Positions 16,757 to 24,722 of a stretch of 64,000 bases of DNA are shown here, one piece after another. A model generated the notes under the pieces. The model was not told the origin of the DNA, did no database searches, and was given only the letters and a program-made list of their open reading frames with translations. The first letter of the stretch is position 1. Every line of letters starts with the position of its first letter. The stretch lies in the NCBI GenBank assembly GCA_017535665.1, contig JAFXTS010000003.1, positions 62,001-126,000 of the forward strand. Reading direction: 5' to 3'. The translations under genes were made by a program, and so were the position numbers. The DNA comes from Bacteroidales bacterium (lineage in GTDB: Bacteria; Bacteroidota; Bacteroidia; Bacteroidales; WCHB1-69).

Positions 16757-18607
16757 ATGGCTGAAAATTACAACGACTCCAACATTATCACCCTCGAATG
16801 GTATGAACATATCCGCCTCCGTCCCGGCATGTATATCGGCAAGCTGGGCGACGGAAGCTCCCACGACGACGGTATCTACGTGCTCCTCAAAGAGGTCATC
16901 GACAACTCCATCGACGAGTTTATGCAGGGGCATGGCAAGACTATCGAGGTCTCCATCAAGGACAATGTCGTGGCGGTGCGCGACTACGGCCGCGGCATCC
17001 CGCTCAACAAGATGGTGGACTGCGTCTCCAAGATCAACACCGGCGGCAAGTTCAACAGCGAGGCTTTCACCAACTCCATCGGTCAGAACGGTGTGGGTGT
17101 GAAAGCCGTCAACGCCCTATCCACCTACTTTAAAGTGCAGAGTTTCCGCGACGGACAGACCAAATCCGCCGAGTTCTCCTGCGGACAGCTCACCAACGAG
17201 TCGCCCATCGAACTCTCCGACCAGCGTTCCGGCACTTTCACCTCCTTCATCATCGACGACTCTATCTTCGTCAACTACCGCTGGTTTACCCAATATATCG
17301 AAAAGATGATGTGGAATTACGCCTACCTCAACCGTGGGCTTTCCATCCATTTCAACGGACAGAAAATCTTCTCCAAAAACGGTTTGTATGACCTTCTTTG
17401 CAATAATGTGAACAAAGACGAGATGCTGTACGACCCCATCCAGTTGCAGGATGAGAAGTTTGAGTTCGTCATCACCCACACCACCCGCCACTACGGCGAA
17501 GAGTACTACTCGTTTGTCAACAGCCAGAATACTACGCAGGGCGGTACGCACCAGAACGCTTTCCGCGAGGCCATCGTCAAGACCTTGCGCACCTATTTCG
17601 GCAAGGATTACGACCCCAACGACATCCGCAACGCACTGGTCGCCGCCATCTCCATCAAGGTGCAGGAGCCGGTGTTTGAGTCGCAGACCAAAATCCGCCT
17701 CGGCTCTACCCTCATGCAGCCCGATGGTCAGACCATCCGCAACTACGTGAACGATGTGGTAGGCAGACTGTTAGACAACTATCTGCACATGCACACAGAG
17801 GTAGGGGATATCATCAAAAAGAAAATTCTTGAGTCGGAGGCCGAGCGTAAGGCAATTGCCAACATTAAGAAGGGAAATAAGGAGATTCAGAAAAAGGTGA
17901 GTCTCAACAATACCAAACTCCGCGACTGCAAATACCACTACAATACCGACCGCAACGCCGAAGGGCTCAGCTCCACCATCTTCATCACCGAGGGTCTGTC
18001 GGCCTCCGGTTCCATCACCACCTCGCGCGACAGCAAGACGCAGGCGGTGTTCAGCATGCGTGGTAAAACGCTGAATGTCATGAAGAAAGCGGATGTCTAT
18101 AAGAACGAGGAGTTGAGTCTGCTCAATGCCGCCCTCAACCTTGACGCCGGCATCGAAGGCCTTCGCTACAACAATATCGTCATCGCTACCGATGCCGATG
18201 TGGATGGTATGCACATCCGCCTCCTGCTGATGACCTACTTCTTGAACTATTACCCCGACGTGGTACGCGCCGGTCATGTGTATATTTTGCAGACCCCGCT
18301 CTTCCGCGTGCGCAACAAGCAGAAAACCATCTACTGCTACAGCGAGCAGGAGAAGCAGGATGCGATGAAGAAGATTTCTAAACCTGAAATCACCCGATTC
18401 AAAGGTCTGGGTGAGATCTCACCGCCGGAGTTTGTACACTTCATCGGCGAGTCGATGCGGCTTGAACCCATCGTGCTGGAACCCAACACCAAGATTTCAG
18501 AACTGCTGGACTATTATATGGGTAACAACAGCCGTGAGCGTCAGGAGTTTATCATTGAAAATCTGCGCGAAGAAATCGACGAGGTGAACCCTGAAGAATG
18601 GAACTAA
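16757..18607 (+). CDS. parE: DNA topoisomerase IV subunit B (ParE/GyrB family)
   Basis: ATPase subunit of a type IIA topoisomerase that decatenates or relaxes DNA with ParC. 616 residues: GHKL ATPase domain (EVIDNSIDEF, GRGIPL, NGVGVKAVNALS), transducer domain, and Toprim domain with E412 and the metal-binding DADVD (D479, D481, D483). The usual Toprim EGDSA motif reads EGLSA here, with Leu414 where GyrB/ParE normally have Asp. The start MAENYNDSN is chosen because it follows the promoter box. parC is not adjacent; two SGNH hydrolase genes follow instead. Confidence 0.93.
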   Translation: MAENYNDSNIITLEWYEHIRLRPGMYIGKLGDGSSHDDGIYVLLKEVIDNSIDEFMQGHGKTIEVSIKDNVVAVRDYGRGIPLNKMVDCVSKINTGGKFNSEAFTNSIGQNGVGVKAVNALSTYFKVQSFRDGQTKSAEFSCGQLTNESPIELSDQRSGTFTSFIIDDSIFVNYRWFTQYIEKMMWNYAYLNRGLSIHFNGQKIFSKNGLYDLLCNNVNKDEMLYDPIQLQDEKFEFVITHTTRHYGEEYYSFVNSQNTTQGGTHQNAFREAIVKTLRTYFGKDYDPNDIRNALVAAISIKVQEPVFESQTKIRLGSTLMQPDGQTIRNYVNDVVGRLLDNYLHMHTEVGDIIKKKILESEAERKAIANIKKGNKEIQKKVSLNNTKLRDCKYHYNTDRNAEGLSSTIFITEGLSASGSITTSRDSKTQAVFSMRGKTLNVMKKADVYKNEELSLLNAALNLDAGIEGLRYNNIVIATDADVDGMHIRLLLMTYFLNYYPDVVRAGHVYILQTPLFRVRNKQKTIYCYSEQEKQDAMKKISKPEITRFKGLGEISPPEFVHFIGESMRLEPIVLEPNTKISELLDYYMGNNSRERQEFIIENLREEIDEVNPEEWN

Positions 18608-18642
18608 CCTTTAGCAAACCTTCAGTCCTATAGCATTTTGGC

Positions 18643-20076
18643 ATGAAAATCTATAAAATTGTCATCTTCATCTTTATCATGATCGCCTTGTTGGCGTTGG
18701 TGTGTATCTTTTTCCCGAAAGACGGGGTGAAGATTGGACCGTTCAACCTTCGTTTTGCAGGGTTGGAGAATGTGCTGACCAACCGTTCGCAGGAGGTGGT
18801 GGAGGCCGAAATCAAAGAGGCGGAGGAACTGAAGCGCGAGCGTGAGGAGGCGGAGGCCGCGTTGGCCGCCGAAAACGACTCGATAGAGCGGCAGCGCAAA
18901 CTGCTGGAGATGTACGAGCAGGCCATGCAGGAGCATGTCTCCCGTATCTATTTCCCCAATGATAACTACGAGTATTTCAATGCTTTCTATAAGGCTGCTG
19001 CCTCTGCCAAGCACGATGGGCGCACCATCCGGGTGCTGCATTACGGCGACTCGCAGATAGAACTCGACCGCTTCACCAGCACGCTGCGGGGCTATTTCCA
19101 GAGCCTTTTCGGAGGTGGCGGACCGGGCTTGCTGCCAGTGGTGCAGAGTTGTCCCACCAGCACGGTCAGCCAGTGGGCATCCGACAACTACACGCAGTAT
19201 GCCACCTACGGGACGGCCAGCCGCGACAAGACCAAGAAATACGGCATCATGTCGAAATATTACCGCGTTACCGGCAGCGCCAGTTGCTCCTTCTCGCGCA
19301 CCCGGGCTACCCGTGTCCGCGTGCTGCTCAACGACCGTAACGGCTTGTTTTCCGCCACGCTGACCGGTGGCGAGGTTTCCGAAACGCTCACCTGCGACTC
19401 TGTCGGCGGTTTCCAGATCTTGGACTGGGACCTGCCCTCCACGCTCAACTCCTTCCGGATCTCATTTTCCGGCACCGCCGACATCTACGGTGTGATGGTG
19501 GATGCCGGAAGCGGTGTGGCCGTTGACAATGTGGCCATGCGCGGCAACTCCGGCACCGATTTCACCAGCAACGATGGCACCCTGCTCGCCACCAGCTACC
19601 GCAAAACCGATGTGGCGATGATCATCCTCCAGTACGGCGGCAACGCTATGCCCGCCGTCGGCAGTAGCGAGAAGGGCGTGAAGAACTACGCGGCCAGCAT
19701 CGGTCGCCAAATCCGATACCTGCAAAGCATCTACCCCAACTGCCCGATCCTGTTCATCGGACCGTCTGATATGTCCACCGTGGTCAACGGCATCCGCCAG
19801 AGTTATCCTATGATGGAACTGATGGTGGAGGAACTGAAATCTACAGCCTTGAGCAATGGGGCTGCCTTCTGGAACATGTTTGAGGTGATGGGCGGCAAGA
19901 ACTCCATGCTCTCTTGGGTGAACAAAGGGCTTGCAGGTCAGGACTATGTGCATTTCTCGCCCGCTGGCGCTGAAAAAATTTCCGCGTACCTCAAAGAGGC
20001 TTTCGAGACCTCTTACAAACATTATCTGATAGAGAATGGGGTTGAAGTTGACCTATCCACACCCGCAAATGAATGA
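18643..20076 (+). CDS. Membrane-anchored SGNH/GDSL hydrolase
   Basis: 477 residues: one N-terminal membrane anchor (about 5-25), a Glu/Arg-rich coiled coil (about 48-98) and a periplasmic SGNH domain with VLHYGDSQIE (nucleophile S137 in GDSQ). The late Asp-His pair is in YVHFSPAGAEKISAYL. SGNH enzymes of this type act as acyl- or acetyl-esterases/transferases, often next to an MBOAT protein in O-acylation of glycans. It overlaps the next SGNH gene by 4 bases (ATGA), so the pair is co-expressed. The substrate is unknown. Confidence 0.82.
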   Translation: MKIYKIVIFIFIMIALLALVCIFFPKDGVKIGPFNLRFAGLENVLTNRSQEVVEAEIKEAEELKREREEAEAALAAENDSIERQRKLLEMYEQAMQEHVSRIYFPNDNYEYFNAFYKAAASAKHDGRTIRVLHYGDSQIELDRFTSTLRGYFQSLFGGGGPGLLPVVQSCPTSTVSQWASDNYTQYATYGTASRDKTKKYGIMSKYYRVTGSASCSFSRTRATRVRVLLNDRNGLFSATLTGGEVSETLTCDSVGGFQILDWDLPSTLNSFRISFSGTADIYGVMVDAGSGVAVDNVAMRGNSGTDFTSNDGTLLATSYRKTDVAMIILQYGGNAMPAVGSSEKGVKNYAASIGRQIRYLQSIYPNCPILFIGPSDMSTVVNGIRQSYPMMELMVEELKSTALSNGAAFWNMFEVMGGKNSMLSWVNKGLAGQDYVHFSPAGAEKISAYLKEAFETSYKHYLIENGVEVDLSTPANE

Positions 20077-21344
20077 TGACCATGCTGAAAAAAATCTCCT
20101 ACTACTATTTTTTGTTGATCCTCTTCGCGCTGCCGTTTTTATCCGCAAAGCATCTTTCGGCCCAGCGGCTTACTCCGGTTATCCCCGACTCGTTGGCGGT
20201 GGTGCATTATGAGGATGATACGCTCTATATCGCTTCAGATAGCACTTTTATTTCTCTGTTTTTTAATAAATTAGATAATGTAATGAAGACAGGGGAGGGG
20301 AGTGTGAGCATCCTCCATATCGGGGGCTCGCACGTGCAGGCGGGTACGATGTCAAACCGCATTCGGCAGAACATCCTGCGCAATTGTCCCGATGCCGTTT
20401 CTGGCCGAGGGATGATTTTCCCCTATTCCACCGCCAACAAGTGCAACAATCCCATTGACTATCGGGTGAGAAGAACCGTGCCGTTCGAGTTGGTGCGGAA
20501 TGTGTATAAGTCGCACGACAAACGGCTCGGCGCCTGCGGCATTGCGGTCTATTCCGCCGACTCGAACGCGGCTTTTACCATCCGCCTTATCGACAGCAAC
20601 TTCAGTTACGGCACCACGCGAGTCACCTTGCTGGGCTATCCGTGCGACACGGTGGAGGTACTGCCCTCGTTGGTGCTCGACGGCAAGGAGTATTTCCCGG
20701 AAGACTACTCGTCGGTAAGTCGCCGTTATGTATTTGATTTGCCAGTGGTTACCGATACATTTACCATCAAACTGAATTGCCATGATGGTGGTGATTTTAC
20801 GGTTACGGGACTGCTGCTGGAAAATGATAAACCGGGTGTTACCTTCCACTCTATCGGGGTGAATGGCGCCGCTACCGACTCCTATATCCGTTGCGCCGAC
20901 TTTGTGGAGGATATGCAGTTGGTGAATCCCGACTTGGTCATCTTTGGCATCGGCATCAACGATGCTTCTGGTCCGAACTTCGACACGTTGGTATTTAAGA
21001 ATAACTATCTGAAAATTGTGGAGATGTTCCGTCAGGTGAATCCCGACTGTGCCTTCATCTTCCTCACCAACAACGATAGTTACAAGGGTTCGGGGAGGCG
21101 CGCCCATGCCAATCCCAACGGGAAGTTGGTGCAGAAGGTATGCTACCGCTTGGCCGATGCCGTGGGCGGTGCCGTATGGGACCAGTTTGCCATCATGGGC
21201 GGCTTTGGCTCGATGCAGAAGTGGCGTGCCGCAGGCTATGCACAGTCCGACCGCGTGCATTTCACCGCCAAAGGCTACAATCTTGTCGGCGACCTTTTCT
21301 ATAATGCATTCGCGGATGCCATGGAGAGAGTTTTGCACCCGTAA
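20073..21344 (+). CDS. Secreted SGNH/GDSL hydrolase, second copy
   Basis: 423-residue exported relative of the upstream gene, with a signal peptide ending near SAKHLSAQ. Block I reads LHIGGSHVQAG, so the nucleophile S86 sits in GGSH rather than GDS. The C-terminal catalytic pair is in DRVHFTAKGYNLVG. The central region has an oxyanion-hole-like GIGIND. Tandem SGNH genes of this kind are, from memory, usually coupled to an MBOAT gene in Bacteroidales; here that gene is at 36.7 kb. Confidence 0.8.
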   Translation: MMTMLKKISYYYFLLILFALPFLSAKHLSAQRLTPVIPDSLAVVHYEDDTLYIASDSTFISLFFNKLDNVMKTGEGSVSILHIGGSHVQAGTMSNRIRQNILRNCPDAVSGRGMIFPYSTANKCNNPIDYRVRRTVPFELVRNVYKSHDKRLGACGIAVYSADSNAAFTIRLIDSNFSYGTTRVTLLGYPCDTVEVLPSLVLDGKEYFPEDYSSVSRRYVFDLPVVTDTFTIKLNCHDGGDFTVTGLLLENDKPGVTFHSIGVNGAATDSYIRCADFVEDMQLVNPDLVIFGIGINDASGPNFDTLVFKNNYLKIVEMFRQVNPDCAFIFLTNNDSYKGSGRRAHANPNGKLVQKVCYRLADAVGGAVWDQFAIMGGFGSMQKWRAAGYAQSDRVHFTAKGYNLVGDLFYNAFADAMERVLHP

Positions 21345-21399
21345 TGCACTTTCTGTGACGTTTTTTTCGCCCGCACTTCTTTCATTTTCAATTTTTTAT

Positions 21400-21407
21400 T
21401 ATTTTTG
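21400..21407 (+). promoter_or_regulatory. Possible promoter of the TIR cassette (TATTTTTG)
   Basis: TATTTTTG 59 bases before the TIR gene, in AT-rich DNA between the SGNH pair and the cassette. No clear -33 box. Confidence 0.4.
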
Positions 21408-21465
21408 CAGACTAAACCTGAAACGAATTCAGGTCGTATTCTGTCATTAAATCTGTTCTACTATA

Positions 21466-22611
21466 ATGGATACACAGTTCACCCATTCGCAATACAAGTA
21501 TTTTGCATTTATTAGCTATAACTCCCGCGACATTAAGTGGGGAAAACGGTTGCAGAAAAAACTGGAGCACTACCGGATGCCGGCCACACTGTGCAGCGAG
21601 CGCGGGTGGATGCGTACCCCTATTAAGCCGGTGTTTTTCGCTCCCACCGACATACAGCCAGGGGGACTGTCACAAGAACTGCAGGATCGGTTAGCGGCTT
21701 CCCGCCACCTCATTGTAATTTGCTCTCCCCATTCGGCCAAATCGGAATGGGTGGGGAAGGAAATTGAGTTCTTCCATCAGTTAGGAAGGACTAAGGATAT
21801 CCATTTCTTCATAGTAGATGGAGAACCGCATAGCGGAAATCCCGAAACGGAGTGTTTCAACCCTGTGGTGGATAAGCTGGGGCTGCCCGAGATTTTGGGG
21901 GCGAATATCCATGAGAAAATCCACCGCTTGCCGTGGCTGAACCGCGAGCGGGCCTACGTGCAACTCATCTCCAAACTGCTAAACGTCGAATTTGACACGA
22001 TATGGAAACGCCACCGCCGCCAGCGCAGGATGAAAGCCATCGCTTGGGCTGTGGGTGCGCTGGTGTTGCTGGCTGTATTGCTGGGAGTGTGGCGCAATAG
22101 TCAGCCCGTGGATGTGACCGTACAAGTGAAAGAGACCTCCGTACACAACGACAACCTGCCGCCGATGAAGGATGCGGTGGTGACCCTCGCGCTCGACAAC
22201 AAGACCGAGACTGACACGCTCCGCACCATCTATGGGAAGCTGGTTTTCCGCAACATCCCGCACAAATACCTCAACAAACCTGTGCATGTGACCTTCTCTT
22301 GTAAACACTTCCTGACCACAGATACCGTTGTCACCCTGACAAAAAATCTGACGTTGAATATCGCCCGCAATCCGGCTGACTTTGGAGACATCCATTTCCT
22401 GCTTTACGACCCGATTACGGAACAGTATCTGTCGGGGGTAGAAGTGAACATAGATGGACGAACCGTGCAGTCTGACAATAACGGAACTGTTTCATTGACA
22501 ATTCCATTGTCGGCGCAACGGGTTAGGTATCCCATTTCAGCTTCCATACCATTATGCGACGATACCATCTGTCCGCCATTTTCGGATAAGGATATGATTT
22601 TCAAGAAATAA
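21466..22611 (+). CDS. TIR-domain membrane protein
   Basis: 381 residues. The N-terminal TIR domain (about 10-178) begins KYFAFISYNSRD and includes HLIVICSPHSAKSEWVGKEI; Glu99 after SEW matches the catalytic glutamate position of NAD-cleaving TIR enzymes. A basic stretch (RHRRQRRMK) precedes one membrane segment (about 190-209), so the TIR domain should be cytoplasmic. The C-terminal 170 residues (two beta modules resembling carboxypeptidase-regulatory domains) should be periplasmic. TIR proteins starting KYFAFISY are common in Bacteroidota, fused to varied partners, with unproven roles in signalling or defence. It is the first of four tightly spaced genes; 14 bases separate it from the TPR gene. 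Confidence 0.82.
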   Translation: MDTQFTHSQYKYFAFISYNSRDIKWGKRLQKKLEHYRMPATLCSERGWMRTPIKPVFFAPTDIQPGGLSQELQDRLAASRHLIVICSPHSAKSEWVGKEIEFFHQLGRTKDIHFFIVDGEPHSGNPETECFNPVVDKLGLPEILGANIHEKIHRLPWLNRERAYVQLISKLLNVEFDTIWKRHRRQRRMKAIAWAVGALVLLAVLLGVWRNSQPVDVTVQVKETSVHNDNLPPMKDAVVTLALDNKTETDTLRTIYGKLVFRNIPHKYLNKPVHVTFSCKHFLTTDTVVTLTKNLTLNIARNPADFGDIHFLLYDPITEQYLSGVEVNIDGRTVQSDNNGTVSLTIPLSAQRVRYPISASIPLCDDTICPPFSDKDMIFKK

Positions 22612-22625
22612 TCAATGATATTATA

Positions 22626-24689
22626 ATGAAAAAGGTTTTCACCCTCGTTTTCCTCCTCGCCGCCACCTTTGCGTTCGCCCAGACCACCCAGACGGGCTAT
22701 GCGAAGACAAAAGGTCGTATGGACAGCAAAGGCAATCTGATTCCGGGCACCCGCATCGGGGGGGTCTCCATTCAACTGACCGGAGGACACTCCACCGTGG
22801 CCGACGCCAACGGCGACTTCACCCTGACCGCCCCCGACCAAAAGTTCTACCTCAGCGACGTGCAGAAGCAGGGCTATGTGCTCACCGATCCCGACATGCT
22901 GAAAAAACAGTATGTCTGCTCCTCCAATCCGCTGGTGATCTCGATGGAGACCAAGGAGAAGCTCGCCGACGACCAATTGGCCGCCGAACGAAAACTGCGC
23001 CGACAGCTACAGAAGCAACTGCAACAGAAGGAAGATGAAATCGACGCCCTCAAGGAGGAAAACAAGATTACCGAGGAGGAATACCGCCAAGCCTTACAGA
23101 AACTCTATGCATATCAGGAGAGCAACGAGAAACTCGTCTCCGACATGGCCAAACGGTACTCGGAACTCGATTACGACCTGCTGGACGAGTTCTACCGGCA
23201 GGTGTCGTTCTGCATTGAGAATGGTGACTTGGTGAAAGCCGACTCTCTGCTGCGCTCCCGCGGCGATGTGTCGCAGCAGATCAAGGATGCGCAAAAGAAA
23301 GCGCAAGCGCTCAACGAAGAGAAAGAAAAGTTGCAGCAGGCCGAAGCCGTATTGGCCGCCGATATCGACGAACTGGGGCGCCGCTGCTACAGTTTCTACG
23401 AGAAATTCGCCTCGCAATTTGAAAATGACTCCGCCTTCCATTACCTGATGATGCGGGCAGCCCTCGACACGACGAAGGTGGAGTGGCAGTTGGATGCGGG
23501 TTCGTTCATGCTGAACTACCTCGCGGGCTATAAACATGCTTTGGTATATTACCAGCGCGCGCTGCGCCACGCCCTGTCGCAATACGGAGAGTCCCATCCT
23601 TATGTGATGATGTGCTATAACAATATCGCAATAGTGTACTCTCATGTCGGCGAATACGAGCGAGCACTGAATTATCACCAAAAGTCTTTGAACCTCCGCA
23701 AATCGGTTTATGGAGAAAACCATCCAGATGTGGCCACTTGCTATGGCAATATCGGCAATATTTATGGGGAACTTGGCGACTATGCCCAGGAACTGGAGTA
23801 TTACCAAAAGGCGATGGGGATTCGAAAAGCAGTGTACGGGGAGAACCATCCTGATGTGGCATTGAATTATAGCGATTTAGGTATTGTGTATGAAGATCTG
23901 GGCGACTATGCCCAAGCATTGGATTGTCACCAAAAAGCCTTGGCTATCAGAAAGTCGATTTTGGGAGAGAATCATCTTGACGTGTCCACCAGCTACCTCA
24001 ACATGGGGACCGTATATGCTAATTTGGAAGATTTTGTGCCTGCATCCGAGTGCTTCCAGAAGGCTTTGTCCATACAAAAAACGATTTACGGTGAGAACCA
24101 TCCCGATATAGCGGAAATCTACAATAATCTTGGACTGGTATGCTGCTCTTTGGGAGAATATACCCAGGCGTTGGAGTACACCCAGAAGAGTTTGGACATC
24201 ATGAAGGCATTTTTCGGGGAGTCGCATCCTAATGTGGCACAAATCTATGGGAGTATTGGCGTGGTGTATTATAATCAAGGCGACTATCTCCATGCCTTGG
24301 AGTATTACCAGAAGGCCTTGTCCCTTCAAAAATCGTTTTTTGGAGAGAATCATCCTGAGGTGGCCATCAACTATATCAATATCGGCGAGGTGTACTCTTG
24401 TCAAAAAGATAGCAAATTGGCCATGGAGTATTACCAAAAGGCTTTGGATATTCTGAAATCCGTTTATGGGAAGGATCATCCATACATAGCCCTGATTTAT
24501 AATAATATGGGTGAATTGTATGGTGTACAAGGCGACTATGCACAGGCGAAAAAGTATTATAAAAAGGCGTTGGATATTCTAAAATCGGTTTTTGATGAGA
24601 CATTTCCAATGATAAAAGAAATTGAAAATAGTTTGGAGATGCTTCAAGAGAAGAAGAAAACACGTGACACGGAGACACATCGTCAATAA
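22626..24689 (+). CDS. Exported TPR protein (kinesin-light-chain-like repeats)
   Basis: 687 residues: signal peptide (1-18), a carboxypeptidase-regulatory-like module (about 20-115, VSIQLTGGHSTVADANGDF), two coiled-coil stretches (about 116-175 and 215-255), then eight consecutive 42-residue TPR units and a partial ninth to the end. The unit is of the form YGENHPDVAxxYxNxGxVY...GDYxQALEYYQKAL. It is most likely a periplasmic scaffold. It shares the regulatory-like module with the periplasmic part of the TIR protein, which suggests the two meet there. The repeat half looks more AT-rich than the N-terminal half, suggesting a mosaic origin. Confidence 0.82.
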   Translation: MKKVFTLVFLLAATFAFAQTTQTGYAKTKGRMDSKGNLIPGTRIGGVSIQLTGGHSTVADANGDFTLTAPDQKFYLSDVQKQGYVLTDPDMLKKQYVCSSNPLVISMETKEKLADDQLAAERKLRRQLQKQLQQKEDEIDALKEENKITEEEYRQALQKLYAYQESNEKLVSDMAKRYSELDYDLLDEFYRQVSFCIENGDLVKADSLLRSRGDVSQQIKDAQKKAQALNEEKEKLQQAEAVLAADIDELGRRCYSFYEKFASQFENDSAFHYLMMRAALDTTKVEWQLDAGSFMLNYLAGYKHALVYYQRALRHALSQYGESHPYVMMCYNNIAIVYSHVGEYERALNYHQKSLNLRKSVYGENHPDVATCYGNIGNIYGELGDYAQELEYYQKAMGIRKAVYGENHPDVALNYSDLGIVYEDLGDYAQALDCHQKALAIRKSILGENHLDVSTSYLNMGTVYANLEDFVPASECFQKALSIQKTIYGENHPDIAEIYNNLGLVCCSLGEYTQALEYTQKSLDIMKAFFGESHPNVAQIYGSIGVVYYNQGDYLHALEYYQKALSLQKSFFGENHPEVAINYINIGEVYSCQKDSKLAMEYYQKALDILKSVYGKDHPYIALIYNNMGELYGVQGDYAQAKKYYKKALDILKSVFDETFPMIKEIENSLEMLQEKKKTRDTETHRQ

Positions 24690-24722
24690 ATAAAAATGAA
24701 AAATAACCCTCATTAATTAAAT

